In this document: positions 41,586-49,963 of the stretch, piece by piece
Position numbering within the stretch: the first letter of the stretch is position 1
Layout: the number at the start of each line of letters is the position of its first letter
Origin: a virus
Length of the DNA stretch: 64,000 bases
Direction: 5' to 3' (one strand)
Virus record (IMG/VR): IMGVR_UViG_3300012000_000005
Span: 1-64,000 of that record
Notes under the pieces: generated by a model
Databases searched by the model: none
Seen by the model: only the letters and a program-made list of their open reading frames with translations
What the model was told of the DNA's origin: nothing
Made by a program: the position numbers and the translations under genes

Positions 41586-42106
41586 TGAGAGGTCACACCC
41601 CAGGCGGTCGTTTTGACGCTGACTTTGAAACCACCGACCTATTAAAAGGTGTAGACCACGACCTCAAGTACCCAGTGGGTACAAAGGCTCTCTGGTATGT
41701 GTGGAACCCTGCGGCAACTGTAGTTGACCCTATCTACGACACTGGTCAAGATATAACCAATAACCTTGGTGGCAAAAGGTGGCTTGGTCCTTATGAACTT
41801 CCTGTAGTTAGAGCAGTTATCACTCAAGGTCAAGCTAAGACTTCGGCGGTCGGTTACTACAACGCGGATGAGCTTCACCTTACTCTTAACATTGAAGACG
41901 TTGAAAGAATTGCTCCTGGTGTTATTGCAAACCCAGATAGGCAAAACCGCGGTCGTCTAATCTGGAAGAACCAGGTATATCGTCCATATGCTGTTCAAGA
42001 ACGCGGCATTGTTGCTGAAAGATTCACCCTACTGGTAGTAGACTGTATACAGGTCATGCCAGAAGAAATGGTTAATGACCCACAATTTTTAGCGTACGCT
42101 AACTAG
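41585..42106 (+). CDS. Head-tail connector/neck candidate, 173 aa
   Basis: The protein (MRGHTPGGRFDADFETTDLL; GRLIWKNQVYRPYAVQERGI; FTLLVVDCIQVMPEEMVNDP) resembles small head-closure proteins in size and strand pattern, but the match is not decisive. It overlaps the transferase stop (TAATG) and precedes small virion genes. Confidence 0.5.
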   Translation: MRGHTPGGRFDADFETTDLLKGVDHDLKYPVGTKALWYVWNPAATVVDPIYDTGQDITNNLGGKRWLGPYELPVVRAVITQGQAKTSAVGYYNADELHLTLNIEDVERIAPGVIANPDRQNRGRLIWKNQVYRPYAVQERGIVAERFTLLVVDCIQVMPEEMVNDPQFLAYAN

Positions 42107-42114
42107 GAGGCAAC

Positions 42115-42396
42115 ATGCTAAATCATTCAGCGTTTACAGTAGGTACTAGTCCAGTTTTACTTGTAACTATTGGACCAAAAGAACCCACCACTACAGTCAC
42201 AATTGTTAACGACGATAACAACTCTATCTATGTTGGCGATGCTCAGGTTGCCACATCTGGAGCAGATAAAGGCCTTACTATAAAGAAGGACTCTGCTTAT
42301 AGATTTGACCTTAACGCTGGGGACAAGCTGTATGCAATAACGGCTACACCTACAGCTGCCAACGCCGTATCTATTGTCTATTCATCATTGTTCTAG
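42115..42396 (+). CDS. Small beta-rich virion protein, 93 aa
   Basis: The strand pattern (GTSPVLLVTIGPKEPTTTVT; TIKKDSAYRFDLNAGDKLYA) is like that of the 35774 gene and of short decoration or fibre-base proteins. GGAGGCAAC precedes the ATG. The function is inferred only. Confidence 0.55.
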   Translation: MLNHSAFTVGTSPVLLVTIGPKEPTTTVTIVNDDNNSIYVGDAQVATSGADKGLTIKKDSAYRFDLNAGDKLYAITATPTAANAVSIVYSSLF

Positions 42397-42405
42397 GAGT
42401 AATAT

Positions 42406-42570
42406 ATGAAAGGCAAATCTAAAGTAGAAAAGGTTATGCACGAGTACAAAGCTGGTACTTTAAAGTCTGGTAAAAAAGGTCCTGGTAAAGGACCTAAAGT
42501 AAAGTCCAAAAAACAGGCTATAGCAATTGCTATGTCTGAAGCTGGTATGTCAAAGAAGAAGAAAAAATAA
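42406..42570 (+). CDS. DUF6496-like basic protein, 54 aa
   Basis: VEKVMHEYKAGTLKSGKKGP and KSKKQAIAIAMSEAGMSKKK match the small DUF6496 family (KVMxEFKxGxLxSG ... KQAIAIALSEA) common in phages and bacteria. It is likely DNA-associated, but the function is unproven. It opens a run of five basic miniproteins joined mostly by TAATG overlaps. Confidence 0.75.
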   Translation: MKGKSKVEKVMHEYKAGTLKSGKKGPGKGPKVKSKKQAIAIAMSEAGMSKKKKK

Positions 42571-42791
42571 TGGCACAAAAAGAAAAACCAGCCAAGCTTC
42601 TTGCTGGTGGAGCACCGCACGTTGTCTATAAAAAAGACAAAAAAGTGATTGTTGACCACCTTGGTAAGAAGGGTGGCAAAAACGACAAAATAAATCTAAC
42701 CCAAAAAGGCGGAGCTAAGACAGTGAAGCAAGGGGTTAAGGCGGTAAAAAACTGGCATTCAAAGAATGCCCATCGTAGTCAGGGACGCTAA
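42570..42791 (+). CDS. Basic 73-aa protein
   Basis: The product begins MAQKEKPAKLLAGGAPHVVY and is nearly one quarter Lys, with a WHSKNAHRSQGR end. It belongs to the lysine-rich run and overlaps both neighbours by the TAATG arrangement. No family is recognised. Confidence 0.65.
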   Translation: MAQKEKPAKLLAGGAPHVVYKKDKKVIVDHLGKKGGKNDKINLTQKGGAKTVKQGVKAVKNWHSKNAHRSQGR

Positions 42792-42961
42792 TGGCTAAAA
42801 AAGAAAAACCAGTTTGGGAGAAGAAGGACCCAACCCCAGGCAAATCTAGTAAACTATCTAAGAAGCAGAAATCCTCTGCTAAGGCTAGGGCGAAGGCAGC
42901 AGGCCGTCCCTATCCCAACCTCGTCGACAACATGGCTGCTGCAAGAAAGAAGAAAAAATAA
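42791..42961 (+). CDS. Basic 56-aa protein
   Basis: MAKKEKPVWEKKDPTPGKSS then SKKQKSSAKARAKAAGRPYP and NLVDNMAAARKKKK. The segment AKAAGRPYPNLVDNMAA recalls short conserved phage proteins. It is probably nucleic-acid binding because of charge. TAATG coupling exists on both sides. Confidence 0.65.
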   Translation: MAKKEKPVWEKKDPTPGKSSKLSKKQKSSAKARAKAAGRPYPNLVDNMAAARKKKK

Positions 42962-43092
42962 TGTGCGCAACATGTGGATGCATGGGCAGCAAGAAGTCTG
43001 CTAAGAAGGCTCCAGCAAAGAAGGCAGCAGCTAAGAAGGCTGCAGCTAAGAAAATGCCAGCTTTCCTAAAGAAGGCTGCAAAGAAGAAGTAA
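42961..43092 (+). CDS. 43-aa Cys-cluster and AAKK-repeat protein
   Basis: An N-terminal MCATCGCMGSKK metal-binding-like cluster is followed by KKAAAKKAAAKK repeats typical of histone H1-like tails. The chained TAATG start supports translation. It may compact DNA or bind RNA. Confidence 0.6.
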   Translation: MCATCGCMGSKKSAKKAPAKKAAAKKAAAKKMPAFLKKAAKKK

Positions 43093-43093
43093 C

Positions 43094-43363
43094 ATGGCTA
43101 AAACTCCGTCCTTCATGAAGGGCAAATACACTAAGTCCAAAGATGAAAAGATGGACGCCCGTCTTATGAGAAAGGGCGGCATCACTGATAAAGATGATAA
43201 GGCTGAGTTCCATAAGATGGACAAAGCCCACGGCAAAAAGAAGAAGCCAAAGACTATTGCCGAAGATAAGAAGATTGACCTAGGCATTATTAAAAAGGTC
43301 AAGAAGAAAGAAAAGGCTGAGGAAAAAGCCGAAGCCAAGGCAGAAAAAAAGAAAAAGAAGTAA
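43094..43363 (+). CDS. Lysine-rich 89-aa protein
   Basis: The protein begins MAKTPSFMKGKYTKSKDEKM and ends in a Lys/Glu/Ala tract (KKKEKAEEKAEAKAEKKKKK). It is the last of the five basic miniproteins and lies just before a terminator. MAKTPSFMKGK resembles the PAFLKKA stretch of the previous protein, suggesting related origin. Confidence 0.65.
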   Translation: MAKTPSFMKGKYTKSKDEKMDARLMRKGGITDKDDKAEFHKMDKAHGKKKKPKTIAEDKKIDLGIIKKVKKKEKAEEKAEAKAEKKKKK

Positions 43364-43369
43364 CCGCTT

Positions 43370-43427
43370 AGGGGTCCCAAAAGGGCCCCTTTGCTTTATC
43401 CTAGTTAGTGAGCCCATGCGGGGCTCA
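43370..43427 (+). terminator. Terminator and second hairpin after the lysine-rich run
   Basis: AGGGGTCCC pairs with GGGCCCCT (43370-43390, one bulge) followed by TTTGCTTT. A second perfect 7-bp hairpin, TGAGCCC and GGGCTCA, lies at 43409-43427. Confidence 0.65.
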
Positions 43428-43471
43428 AAGCACCACCCCTGCGTTTACCCTGCTACTCCTACAGGAGCACC

Positions 43472-43633
43472 ATGCCTGAAGATAACAAGATAAGTAAAGC
43501 TTCCGATGTGGAATTCATCGAGGCTTTAGCCGAAGCCAATAAAGGCTCGGGCGCTGGCGTGTGGAAAGCACTTGTAATAGGAGCAGTAACGCGAGGGATT
43601 ATTAACGGTGTTACCAACAAGCGTCGTAAATAA
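43472..43633 (+). CDS. Unknown 53-aa protein
   Basis: ACAGGAGCACC precedes the ATG at 43472. The product MPEDNKISKASDVEFIEALA ends with a hydrophobic, basic helix (WKALVIGAVTRGIINGVTNK). It opens the tail operon after a terminator. No family is recognised. Confidence 0.65.
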   Translation: MPEDNKISKASDVEFIEALAEANKGSGAGVWKALVIGAVTRGIINGVTNKRRK

Positions 43634-43931
43634 TTTTAATTCTAAGCTGTCGTCATCATCAATCTCGTTGACAGCCGAGCTTCGTCGTCACGCTCTCAAT
43701 CGAGGCTGGCCTAGTGAGATAGTCAATTCCTTAGCGGTCGTTAAAAACGGCGGCTTACTTGACATTACTTACCCAGAACAGTTTCGTACACAGATAGAGA
43801 ACTTAGAGTATGGCGATGGTCCTAACCCACCCTCACCTGTTCTTCGTTCTTTTAACTACAGGGCAGACCAACTAGCTGAAGACATCTACGAGGAAACTCA
43901 CGAGTCACTAATAGAAGCGAGCAGGATATAA
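43608..43931 (+). CDS. Small tail-operon protein, 107 aa
   Basis: The start is GTG 43608, overlapping the preceding gene by 26 nt, with GAGGG upstream; a TTG further in (at LTAELRRH) is an alternative. The product has LTAELRRHALNRGWPSEIVN and YRADQLAEDIYEETHESLIE. Small proteins of this type precede tail completion genes in myoviruses. The function is unassigned. Confidence 0.6.
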   Translation: MLPTSVVNNFNSKLSSSSISLTAELRRHALNRGWPSEIVNSLAVVKNGGLLDITYPEQFRTQIENLEYGDGPNPPSPVLRSFNYRADQLAEDIYEETHESLIEASRI

Positions 43932-43932
43932 C

Positions 43933-44574
43933 ATGGGTAACCCATTTATTATTGCTGAGGACTTAGCCTTAAAAACCCTGTTACAAGGAATGACTGTGTC
44001 AGATGAGAAGAACGCATCTCGTCAAGTTAAGGTGTGGTTTGGGTACCCAGACGTTGAAGTCAGAGCCCAAGAATTCCCATTTGTAACTATTGACTTAATT
44101 GACATGTTACCCGCAAACGATAGGCAAACCTCAGGAATGCTTACCGACAATGATTACAGAGGAACAATATCCCCTGTAAACAATAGGACCTACTCCTATG
44201 AAATACCAGTAGCTTTTGATTTGGTCTATCAGATTACGACCTACGCGAGAAATCCGCGACATGATAGGGCCATCATTCATCAGCTCACAACTAAGTTTCC
44301 ATCAAAGTACGGCGGCTTGTTAGTGCCTAATGAACTAGGTACTGAAACCTCAAGACGACACATGTTCCTTGATGGGTTTGCAAAGAGAGACGCAGTTGAC
44401 GGTGAGACTGGCAACCGCAGACTTCTTCGCAATGTCTACACAGTAAGAGTTGTTAGCGAACTTACCCCGCTTGCTGCAAAGATTGCTACCAAGCGTGTTG
44501 AGGAAGTTAACATCAACACTAACCCAGTGTCCGTACCACAAGCCGTAATCCCTGCAGGACTAACAAAACTCTAA
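43933..44574 (+). CDS. Tail completion/terminator candidate, 213 aa
   Basis: Located immediately before the sheath gene, the protein has VKVWFGYPDVEVRAQEFPFV, YSYEIPVAFDLVYQITTYAR and NPRHDRAIIHQLTTKFPSKY. The layout is that of a compact alpha/beta tail-terminator protein (T4 gp15-like position and size). Family membership is not proven by motif. Confidence 0.55.
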   Translation: MGNPFIIAEDLALKTLLQGMTVSDEKNASRQVKVWFGYPDVEVRAQEFPFVTIDLIDMLPANDRQTSGMLTDNDYRGTISPVNNRTYSYEIPVAFDLVYQITTYARNPRHDRAIIHQLTTKFPSKYGGLLVPNELGTETSRRHMFLDGFAKRDAVDGETGNRRLLRNVYTVRVVSELTPLAAKIATKRVEEVNINTNPVSVPQAVIPAGLTKL

Positions 44575-44613
44575 TACACGGTCACCAAAGTTTAAACAAA
44601 GGAGATATAACAA

Positions 44614-46116
44614 ATGGCAGTACTACGACCAGGGGTCTACGTCGAAGAGACGCTTAACCCTGTTGCACCTGTAGTTGGCCCGAACTCAGATTCTATTGGT
44701 GCTTTTATTGGCGCCAACGATAGAGGACCAGTTCTTACACCAACACTTGTAACTTCTTGGAGCCAGTATGTAACCCTATTTGGTTCTTGGAATACCAGTG
44801 CAACTAACAATTTACCTTTAGCTGTATACATGTTCTTTTCAAACGGCGGAAGCCAGTGCTACGTTGTTCGTATAACAAACAACGCTACAACCGCAACCCG
44901 TTCTTTGGCAGACCGTGCAGCAACACCATCTACAACCCTTCAAATTCAAGCAAAGAACGCTGGCGCTTGGGGTAACAACATTAACATTTCAGTAGTTAAC
45001 TCTGTTACATCAGGTCTCTTTGATTTGCTTGTTTACTACAACGGCAACACAGATGCTAACTTGGTAGAGCGTCACAATGACCTTTCCATGACAGCCTCTA
45101 ATGCTCGTTACGCACCAACAGCAGTAAACGCAGCATCAAATTACGTAGTTCTTACAGACCTAAACTCTGGAAACACTGGAGCTACTCGTAACCCAGCTGT
45201 TGTAACTAACCAAACTCTTGCTACTGGAAGCGCTGGAAGCGCCCTAGGAAACAATGATTATGGAACTGGTTTGCTAGCTCTTGACACTGTTAAGCAATCT
45301 TTGATTCTTAACGTTCCAGGAGTATCAAACGTTCCTGTCATTAATGCAGCAATTGGTTATGCAAACTTTAGACAAGATGTTTTTGTTGTTATTGATGGAG
45401 TATACGATGTAGTTTCTACACAGCTTGCTCTTGCTTCTCAATATACATCTAGCTCATTAGCTGCAGTTTACTATCCAAACCTATTGATATCTGACCCAAC
45501 AACCGCTGTTGGTTCTGGTTCTGGACGTACTGTTGCAGTAGGTTCTGGAGCTGCAGTTGTAGGTTTGATTAGCTCAACAGATGCATCACGCGGAGTGTTT
45601 AAAGCACCAGCGGGCTTGCAGGCACGTCTTGCAGGAGTTGTATCAGTTGTTACTCTAACTAATGCTGAACTTGATAACCTTAACTCAGCAGCGGCACCAG
45701 TAAATGCAATTAAGTTTGTACCTGGTTCTGGATTTGTTGTTATGGGTTCAAGAACACTTAAGCCTGGATACGTAGACAAGTACGTACCAGTACGCCGCAC
45801 ACTTATTTATCTACGTAAGGCTCTTACAGACCTTACTGAGTTTGCCATCTTTGAACCAAACGACGAAGCTTTATGGCGTCGTCTTGAAGCCAGCGTTAGT
45901 ACATTCCTAACAGACTTCTGGAGCAAGGGCGGTCTACGAGGCACAACACCTCAAGCAGCATTCTTTGTTAAGGTTGATGCAGAAAACAACCCACAAAGCT
46001 CAATTGATAATGGATATGTAAACATCGAAGTCGGTGTTGCATTACAGCGTCCAGCTGAGTTCATCATCATTAAAATCGGTCAGTTTGACGGTGGAACCAC
46101 CGTTACTGTGGCGTAA
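44614..46116 (+). CDS. Tail sheath protein
   Basis: The 500-residue protein begins LRPGVYVEETLNPVAPVVGP, the hallmark N-terminus of contractile sheath proteins. It has IGAFIGANDRGPVLTPTLVT and a conserved C-terminal handshake region (PVRRTLIYLRKALTDLTEFA; ASVSTFLTDFWSKGGLRG). It defines a contractile tail. Codon bias is high. AAAGGAGATA precedes the ATG. Confidence 0.95.
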   Translation: MAVLRPGVYVEETLNPVAPVVGPNSDSIGAFIGANDRGPVLTPTLVTSWSQYVTLFGSWNTSATNNLPLAVYMFFSNGGSQCYVVRITNNATTATRSLADRAATPSTTLQIQAKNAGAWGNNINISVVNSVTSGLFDLLVYYNGNTDANLVERHNDLSMTASNARYAPTAVNAASNYVVLTDLNSGNTGATRNPAVVTNQTLATGSAGSALGNNDYGTGLLALDTVKQSLILNVPGVSNVPVINAAIGYANFRQDVFVVIDGVYDVVSTQLALASQYTSSSLAAVYYPNLLISDPTTAVGSGSGRTVAVGSGAAVVGLISSTDASRGVFKAPAGLQARLAGVVSVVTLTNAELDNLNSAAAPVNAIKFVPGSGFVVMGSRTLKPGYVDKYVPVRRTLIYLRKALTDLTEFAIFEPNDEALWRRLEASVSTFLTDFWSKGGLRGTTPQAAFFVKVDAENNPQSSIDNGYVNIEVGVALQRPAEFIIIKIGQFDGGTTVTVA

Positions 46117-46131
46117 AGGAGATAACCACAA

Positions 46132-46722
46132 ATGGCTAGCAGCATAATCAACCGCCACTCAACCTTGGCAACAGACCCGTTACGTTCGTTTCGGTTCTTT
46201 GCTCAGTTTGAGGCAGCTAAAGAAGGCGGCGTGTTTAATAACAAACTCGTCACTTGGTCAGGCGGCTTTAGCAACATCAGTGGTTTGAGCGTTAATACTC
46301 AGGCCATCCAATACCGTGAAGGCGGTTACAACACCACAGTACACCAGGTACCAGGTATGACTACCTTTACACCAATTACATTCCAGCGTGGAGTTCTTGA
46401 CGGAAATGACCAGGCAATCACATGGATGCGCGGACTTTTTGCTGCTGCAGCTGGTGAGGGTCTTAAGGTTGAAGCTGGCAAAGGCTTCCGCGTAAACATT
46501 AAGGTGTTTGTAGCAGACCATCCAAACTCAGGTCCTACAGACGTTCAGCGCTACAAGATGGGCTTCAAGATTCATAACGCCTGGATTACTGCGCTAAACT
46601 ATACAGACCTTAATGCAGCAGACGGAGCAATCTTGTTTGAGTCAATGACACTCGTTCATGAAGGACTATCAGTGTTCTTTACAGACGATGATGGCAAAGA
46701 CCCAGCAGGTCTCATTTCTTAA
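46132..46722 (+). CDS. Tail tube protein (T4 gp19-type)
   Basis: The 196-residue protein has PLRSFRFFAQFE, SGGFSNISGLSVNTQAIQYR, EGGYNTTVHQVPG and FTPITFQRGVLDGNDQAITW. These are the standard motifs of the gp19/Hcp-like tube family. It stacks as hexamers inside the sheath encoded just upstream. Confidence 0.92.
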   Translation: MASSIINRHSTLATDPLRSFRFFAQFEAAKEGGVFNNKLVTWSGGFSNISGLSVNTQAIQYREGGYNTTVHQVPGMTTFTPITFQRGVLDGNDQAITWMRGLFAAAAGEGLKVEAGKGFRVNIKVFVADHPNSGPTDVQRYKMGFKIHNAWITALNYTDLNAADGAILFESMTLVHEGLSVFFTDDDGKDPAGLIS

Positions 46723-46749
46723 TTAACAACAACTTTAGGAGTATAAATC

Positions 46750-47544
46750 GTGCCAGATATTATTACTGATGCAGAACTTGTAAATAAATTCGCAGCAAAG
46801 GCGATGGAGGAGCCCGCACAAGTCATTAAGACGCGGGCCCCTTCAGAGTCAGAAGTATCTTTGCCAGGCGGCTTCTTAGAAGCTAATGGTGAAGTTATCA
46901 AGACAGTCGAGGTGAGGGAACTTACTGGAGCTGATGAAGAAGCAGTTGCTAAAGCTGGTTCTTCAGGCAAAGCACTTGACGTGCTATTGCAGAGGGGTCT
47001 AGCAAAAATTGGGTCTAGGACTGTAGAAAAAGAAGACCTAAACTCACTTCTTGCTGGAGATAGAGACGCAATTCTTTTAGGTATTAGAAGAGTTACGTTT
47101 GGTGACGATATGGAAATCGGTTACCGTTGCCGCACTTGCGGTGAGGAACAGAGAGACTCATTGTTACTAAGTAAAGATGTACCTGTTGTTTCTCTAGAAG
47201 ACCGTGCTCAAGAGGGCACTTTTGAAGTAGAGACTAAGAAGGGTACAGCAGTTGTTGCTTTACCAAATGGTATTACACAGCGCAAGCTGATGGAAAACAT
47301 TGATAAGACAACAGCAGAAATTAATACCTTGTTACTATCTGGATGCATTGTTTCACTAAACGGCTCACCATCTTCTGGAGCTTCTACTGCCCTATCACTA
47401 GGTATGGCGGATAGAACAAAAATCGTTGATGAGATTATCAAACGTAACCCAGGCCCACGCCTAGGGGAGGTGAAGAAGGCTTGTCAGGCATGCGGTGAAG
47501 ACGTACTTCTACCGCTTAGCTTGCTAGATTTGTTTCGCCTTTAG
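46750..47544 (+). CDS. Tail assembly chaperone, zero-frame product
   Basis: The 264-residue product (GTG start, AGGAGTATAA upstream) has TVEVRELTGADEEAVAKAG and two CxxC pairs (YRCRTCGEEQ; KACQACGEDV) that could make a zinc site. The position between tube and tape measure is that of tail assembly chaperones. The frame ends FRL-stop at CTT TAG T, and an open reading frame without any start codon continues in the +1 frame, so a longer frameshift product is expected. Confidence 0.75.
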   Translation: MPDIITDAELVNKFAAKAMEEPAQVIKTRAPSESEVSLPGGFLEANGEVIKTVEVRELTGADEEAVAKAGSSGKALDVLLQRGLAKIGSRTVEKEDLNSLLAGDRDAILLGIRRVTFGDDMEIGYRCRTCGEEQRDSLLLSKDVPVVSLEDRAQEGTFEVETKKGTAVVALPNGITQRKLMENIDKTTAEINTLLLSGCIVSLNGSPSSGASTALSLGMADRTKIVDEIIKRNPGPRLGEVKKACQACGEDVLLPLSLLDLFRL

Positions 47545-47683
47545 TGAAGCAGATTACGAAAGCCTACTAGACCAATACGAGATTCTTACTAGAACTTTTG
47601 TTGGTTGGACACTTACAGAGATTCGTGGGCTCTCACCTAGAGAGCGCATGAACTGGTTAGAGCGGTCGAAAAGGACAAGATAG
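47540..47683 (+). CDS. Tail assembly chaperone, +1 frameshift extension
   Basis: From TTT at 47540 the +1 frame reads FSEADYESLLDQYEILTRTF and WTLTEIRGLSPRERMNWLER to TAG at 47681. It contains no ATG, GTG or TTG until codon 37, and the content is typical of the second half of tail chaperones. Slipping from CTT to TTT at the CTT-TAG site (like prfB CTT-TGA) would give a fused protein of about 310 residues. It ends 3 nt before the tape measure ATG. Confidence 0.7.
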   Translation, partial: FSEADYESLLDQYEILTRTFVGWTLTEIRGLSPRERMNWLERSKRTR

Positions 47684-47686
47684 TAA

Positions 47687-49963
47687 ATGGATTCTAAGCA
47701 AGGCCTAAACTTAGGCGGCTCCCATAGCGGCGCTGCTGCAAGTAACATGCAACGGTTTGAGTCTTCTGCTCGAGGCGCAAATAATAACTTGCTGCAAATG
47801 GCAAGTACGCTTCAGAGCAGAATTTTGCCTACCCTCTCATCTGCTGAGCAGATGCTTGCTCGTTTAGGTTCTCGCGCTAAAAATGTTTTCTCTGGTATGG
47901 GTGGCGGCGGTAGTTCTAATACCGTCATGGCACAACCTACCTTCTCTAATACTGGTAACAATACAACTCCTGGCGGACCTACTCCACCATCTGGTGGTGG
48001 GGGTGGTGGCGGTGGTGGCACTGCACAACCTGCGGGTAACCAGCCTAGAGGCAACACAGTATTTCAACAGCCAGCTAATACTGCTGGAACAATTGCAGCC
48101 GCAGCGGTTACCGCTGGTGGTATTGCTATGCCTTCAGTTGATGAAGCATTCAGAATGCAGTTATACACTGCACGTGGCGGACTTGTTCTTGGCGGAGCCT
48201 ATGGAAGAGCAGGCGGAACATATAACGGTGTAGGACAAGCAATCAGCGGTAGTGGCGCCAGTTCTTACAACGACACTAGAGATTTATTAAATAGAATGGC
48301 CAAGTCAGGCACAGTAAAAGATGAGTTTGACGCTGCTCGTTCTTTGCAGGTAATGCGACAAAGCGGATTATATGGAGGCTCTTCAGCAAATGCTGCACAG
48401 CTTGCCATGGGCGCTGCACAGATGTCTAACCTAACTCCTGGTATTGGAGTTGAAGGTGCTATGCAAGCACAGGGCGCTGTACAACGTGGACGTTCCGTAA
48501 ACATGTTGAGAGCAGTTGGTATTCGTATTCGTGATGACCAAGGCAACATGAAACCACTACCTCAAATTATTGATGAGTTGTGGATGAAGCTTGAAAGAGA
48601 AAAGCGTAAGAACGGCGGTAGTGGCAGCACGCTACGAGACGTACAGATATCTTTGCAACCAGGTAATGCTCTTGCAACCATGCTTGATAACCTATTTGGA
48701 AATGACCCATACCTAAGAGCTCAAGTAGAAGACGGTCTTTTGTTTAAAGCTCAAAGCGGCGGCATGAGTATGTCTGACCCAAGAGTCTCAAAGAAAATGG
48801 AACAATTAGGATTTACAACTTTTGCTGCCAAGATGCAGAGCCAAAGAACAGCACAAGCAGCAGAGTTTATCTCTCAAACTGCTCCAGCTATGGCTGATGC
48901 TAAAGGTAGAGCTGACCAAATTGTTTCATACATTAGCGGTTTCTTTACTGAAGTAGAAAAGTTTACAGGTTTAATTAGTGCATTGGGCGCTACTAAAGGG
49001 TTCTTTGAAACTCTTGGCGGTGCTGGTAAGGGAGGCCTTGGAGGCTTCTTTGCTTCGTTAATTCCAAATCCAATTGCCTCTGCTATTTCTAATATATTTA
49101 AAGCTGACGGCGGTCCTGTAGAAGAACAGCGTCCGTATATTGTCGGCGAGCGCGGTCCAGAACTATTTATGCCTAAGACAGATGGCGTAATTATTCCTAA
49201 CGATGAACTAAAGAACTACCCATTCCGACATGCTGGTGGCGCCGTAAAAGGAAAAAAGGGACACATAGAGTTAAACGATAAGTCTTCTAATGAAGACTTT
49301 GCTAAAGCTATGTTGTTACATTTAAATGCGCCTATGACTAAAGATGCTATTGAAGCTTTGAAGATATGGCAAAACTTTGAAGGCGGACACTTCCAAAACT
49401 CTGCTAAGTACAATCCTCTTAACACTACATATGATAAGTACTCTAACAAATCTATGAATAGTGTTGGGGTAAAGATTTACAATAGTTGGGATGATGGACT
49501 ACACGCAACTATTGAAACTCTTACTGGAGCTAAAGCTGGAGCACGAGGTTACTCAGATATTGTTAAAGCTTTACAAAGCGGAGCTAATAAAGAAGAGATT
49601 CTTGCTGCAATTAATAATTCAGCTTGGGTAACAGGTAAGACTGGTCAGAACCCATATAAGTTTAGTAAAAACCAAAGTGCGTCTGATTTCTCTGGTTTCT
49701 CTGGAATGTCTCCAAAAGATGGTGGGTTTACTGGTAGCGATAGATACGCTGGTTTTTGGGATGACTTTACAAAAGGATTTTGGGAAAGCTCAAAGAAGAT
49801 GCAGCAACAAGCCGCAGCTCAAGGAGCTCAAACAACTAATAACTACAATATGGGCGGAGTTGCAATTAAGGTAGATGGCTCAAGTGGTGCACTAGGTATT
49901 GCAGAGGCACTTAAAAAAGCTTTATCAGACAAAGACCTATTTAAACAAGTGATGGGGTCATAA
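47687..49963 (+). CDS. Tape measure protein with lysozyme-like segment
   Basis: The 758-residue protein lies directly after the chaperone. It has an N-terminal helical region, a Gly/Pro-rich linker (about 110-130), and a long Ala-rich helical part with YIVGERGPELFMPKTDG, a motif recurrent in tape measures. Residues about 559-650 (LKIWQNFEGGHFQNSAKYNP, then GVKIYNSWDDGLHATIETL) look like a muralytic or lysozyme-like fold with Glu in FEGG. It sets tail length and may open the wall on DNA entry. Confidence 0.85.
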   Translation: MDSKQGLNLGGSHSGAAASNMQRFESSARGANNNLLQMASTLQSRILPTLSSAEQMLARLGSRAKNVFSGMGGGGSSNTVMAQPTFSNTGNNTTPGGPTPPSGGGGGGGGGTAQPAGNQPRGNTVFQQPANTAGTIAAAAVTAGGIAMPSVDEAFRMQLYTARGGLVLGGAYGRAGGTYNGVGQAISGSGASSYNDTRDLLNRMAKSGTVKDEFDAARSLQVMRQSGLYGGSSANAAQLAMGAAQMSNLTPGIGVEGAMQAQGAVQRGRSVNMLRAVGIRIRDDQGNMKPLPQIIDELWMKLEREKRKNGGSGSTLRDVQISLQPGNALATMLDNLFGNDPYLRAQVEDGLLFKAQSGGMSMSDPRVSKKMEQLGFTTFAAKMQSQRTAQAAEFISQTAPAMADAKGRADQIVSYISGFFTEVEKFTGLISALGATKGFFETLGGAGKGGLGGFFASLIPNPIASAISNIFKADGGPVEEQRPYIVGERGPELFMPKTDGVIIPNDELKNYPFRHAGGAVKGKKGHIELNDKSSNEDFAKAMLLHLNAPMTKDAIEALKIWQNFEGGHFQNSAKYNPLNTTYDKYSNKSMNSVGVKIYNSWDDGLHATIETLTGAKAGARGYSDIVKALQSGANKEEILAAINNSAWVTGKTGQNPYKFSKNQSASDFSGFSGMSPKDGGFTGSDRYAGFWDDFTKGFWESSKKMQQQAAAQGAQTTNNYNMGGVAIKVDGSSGALGIAEALKKALSDKDLFKQVMGS

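Noticed and set aside
47812-48067. Pro-rich open frames on the minus strand in the tape measure gene
   Set aside because: They are the complement of the Gly-rich linker of the tape measure protein and have no ribosome site.
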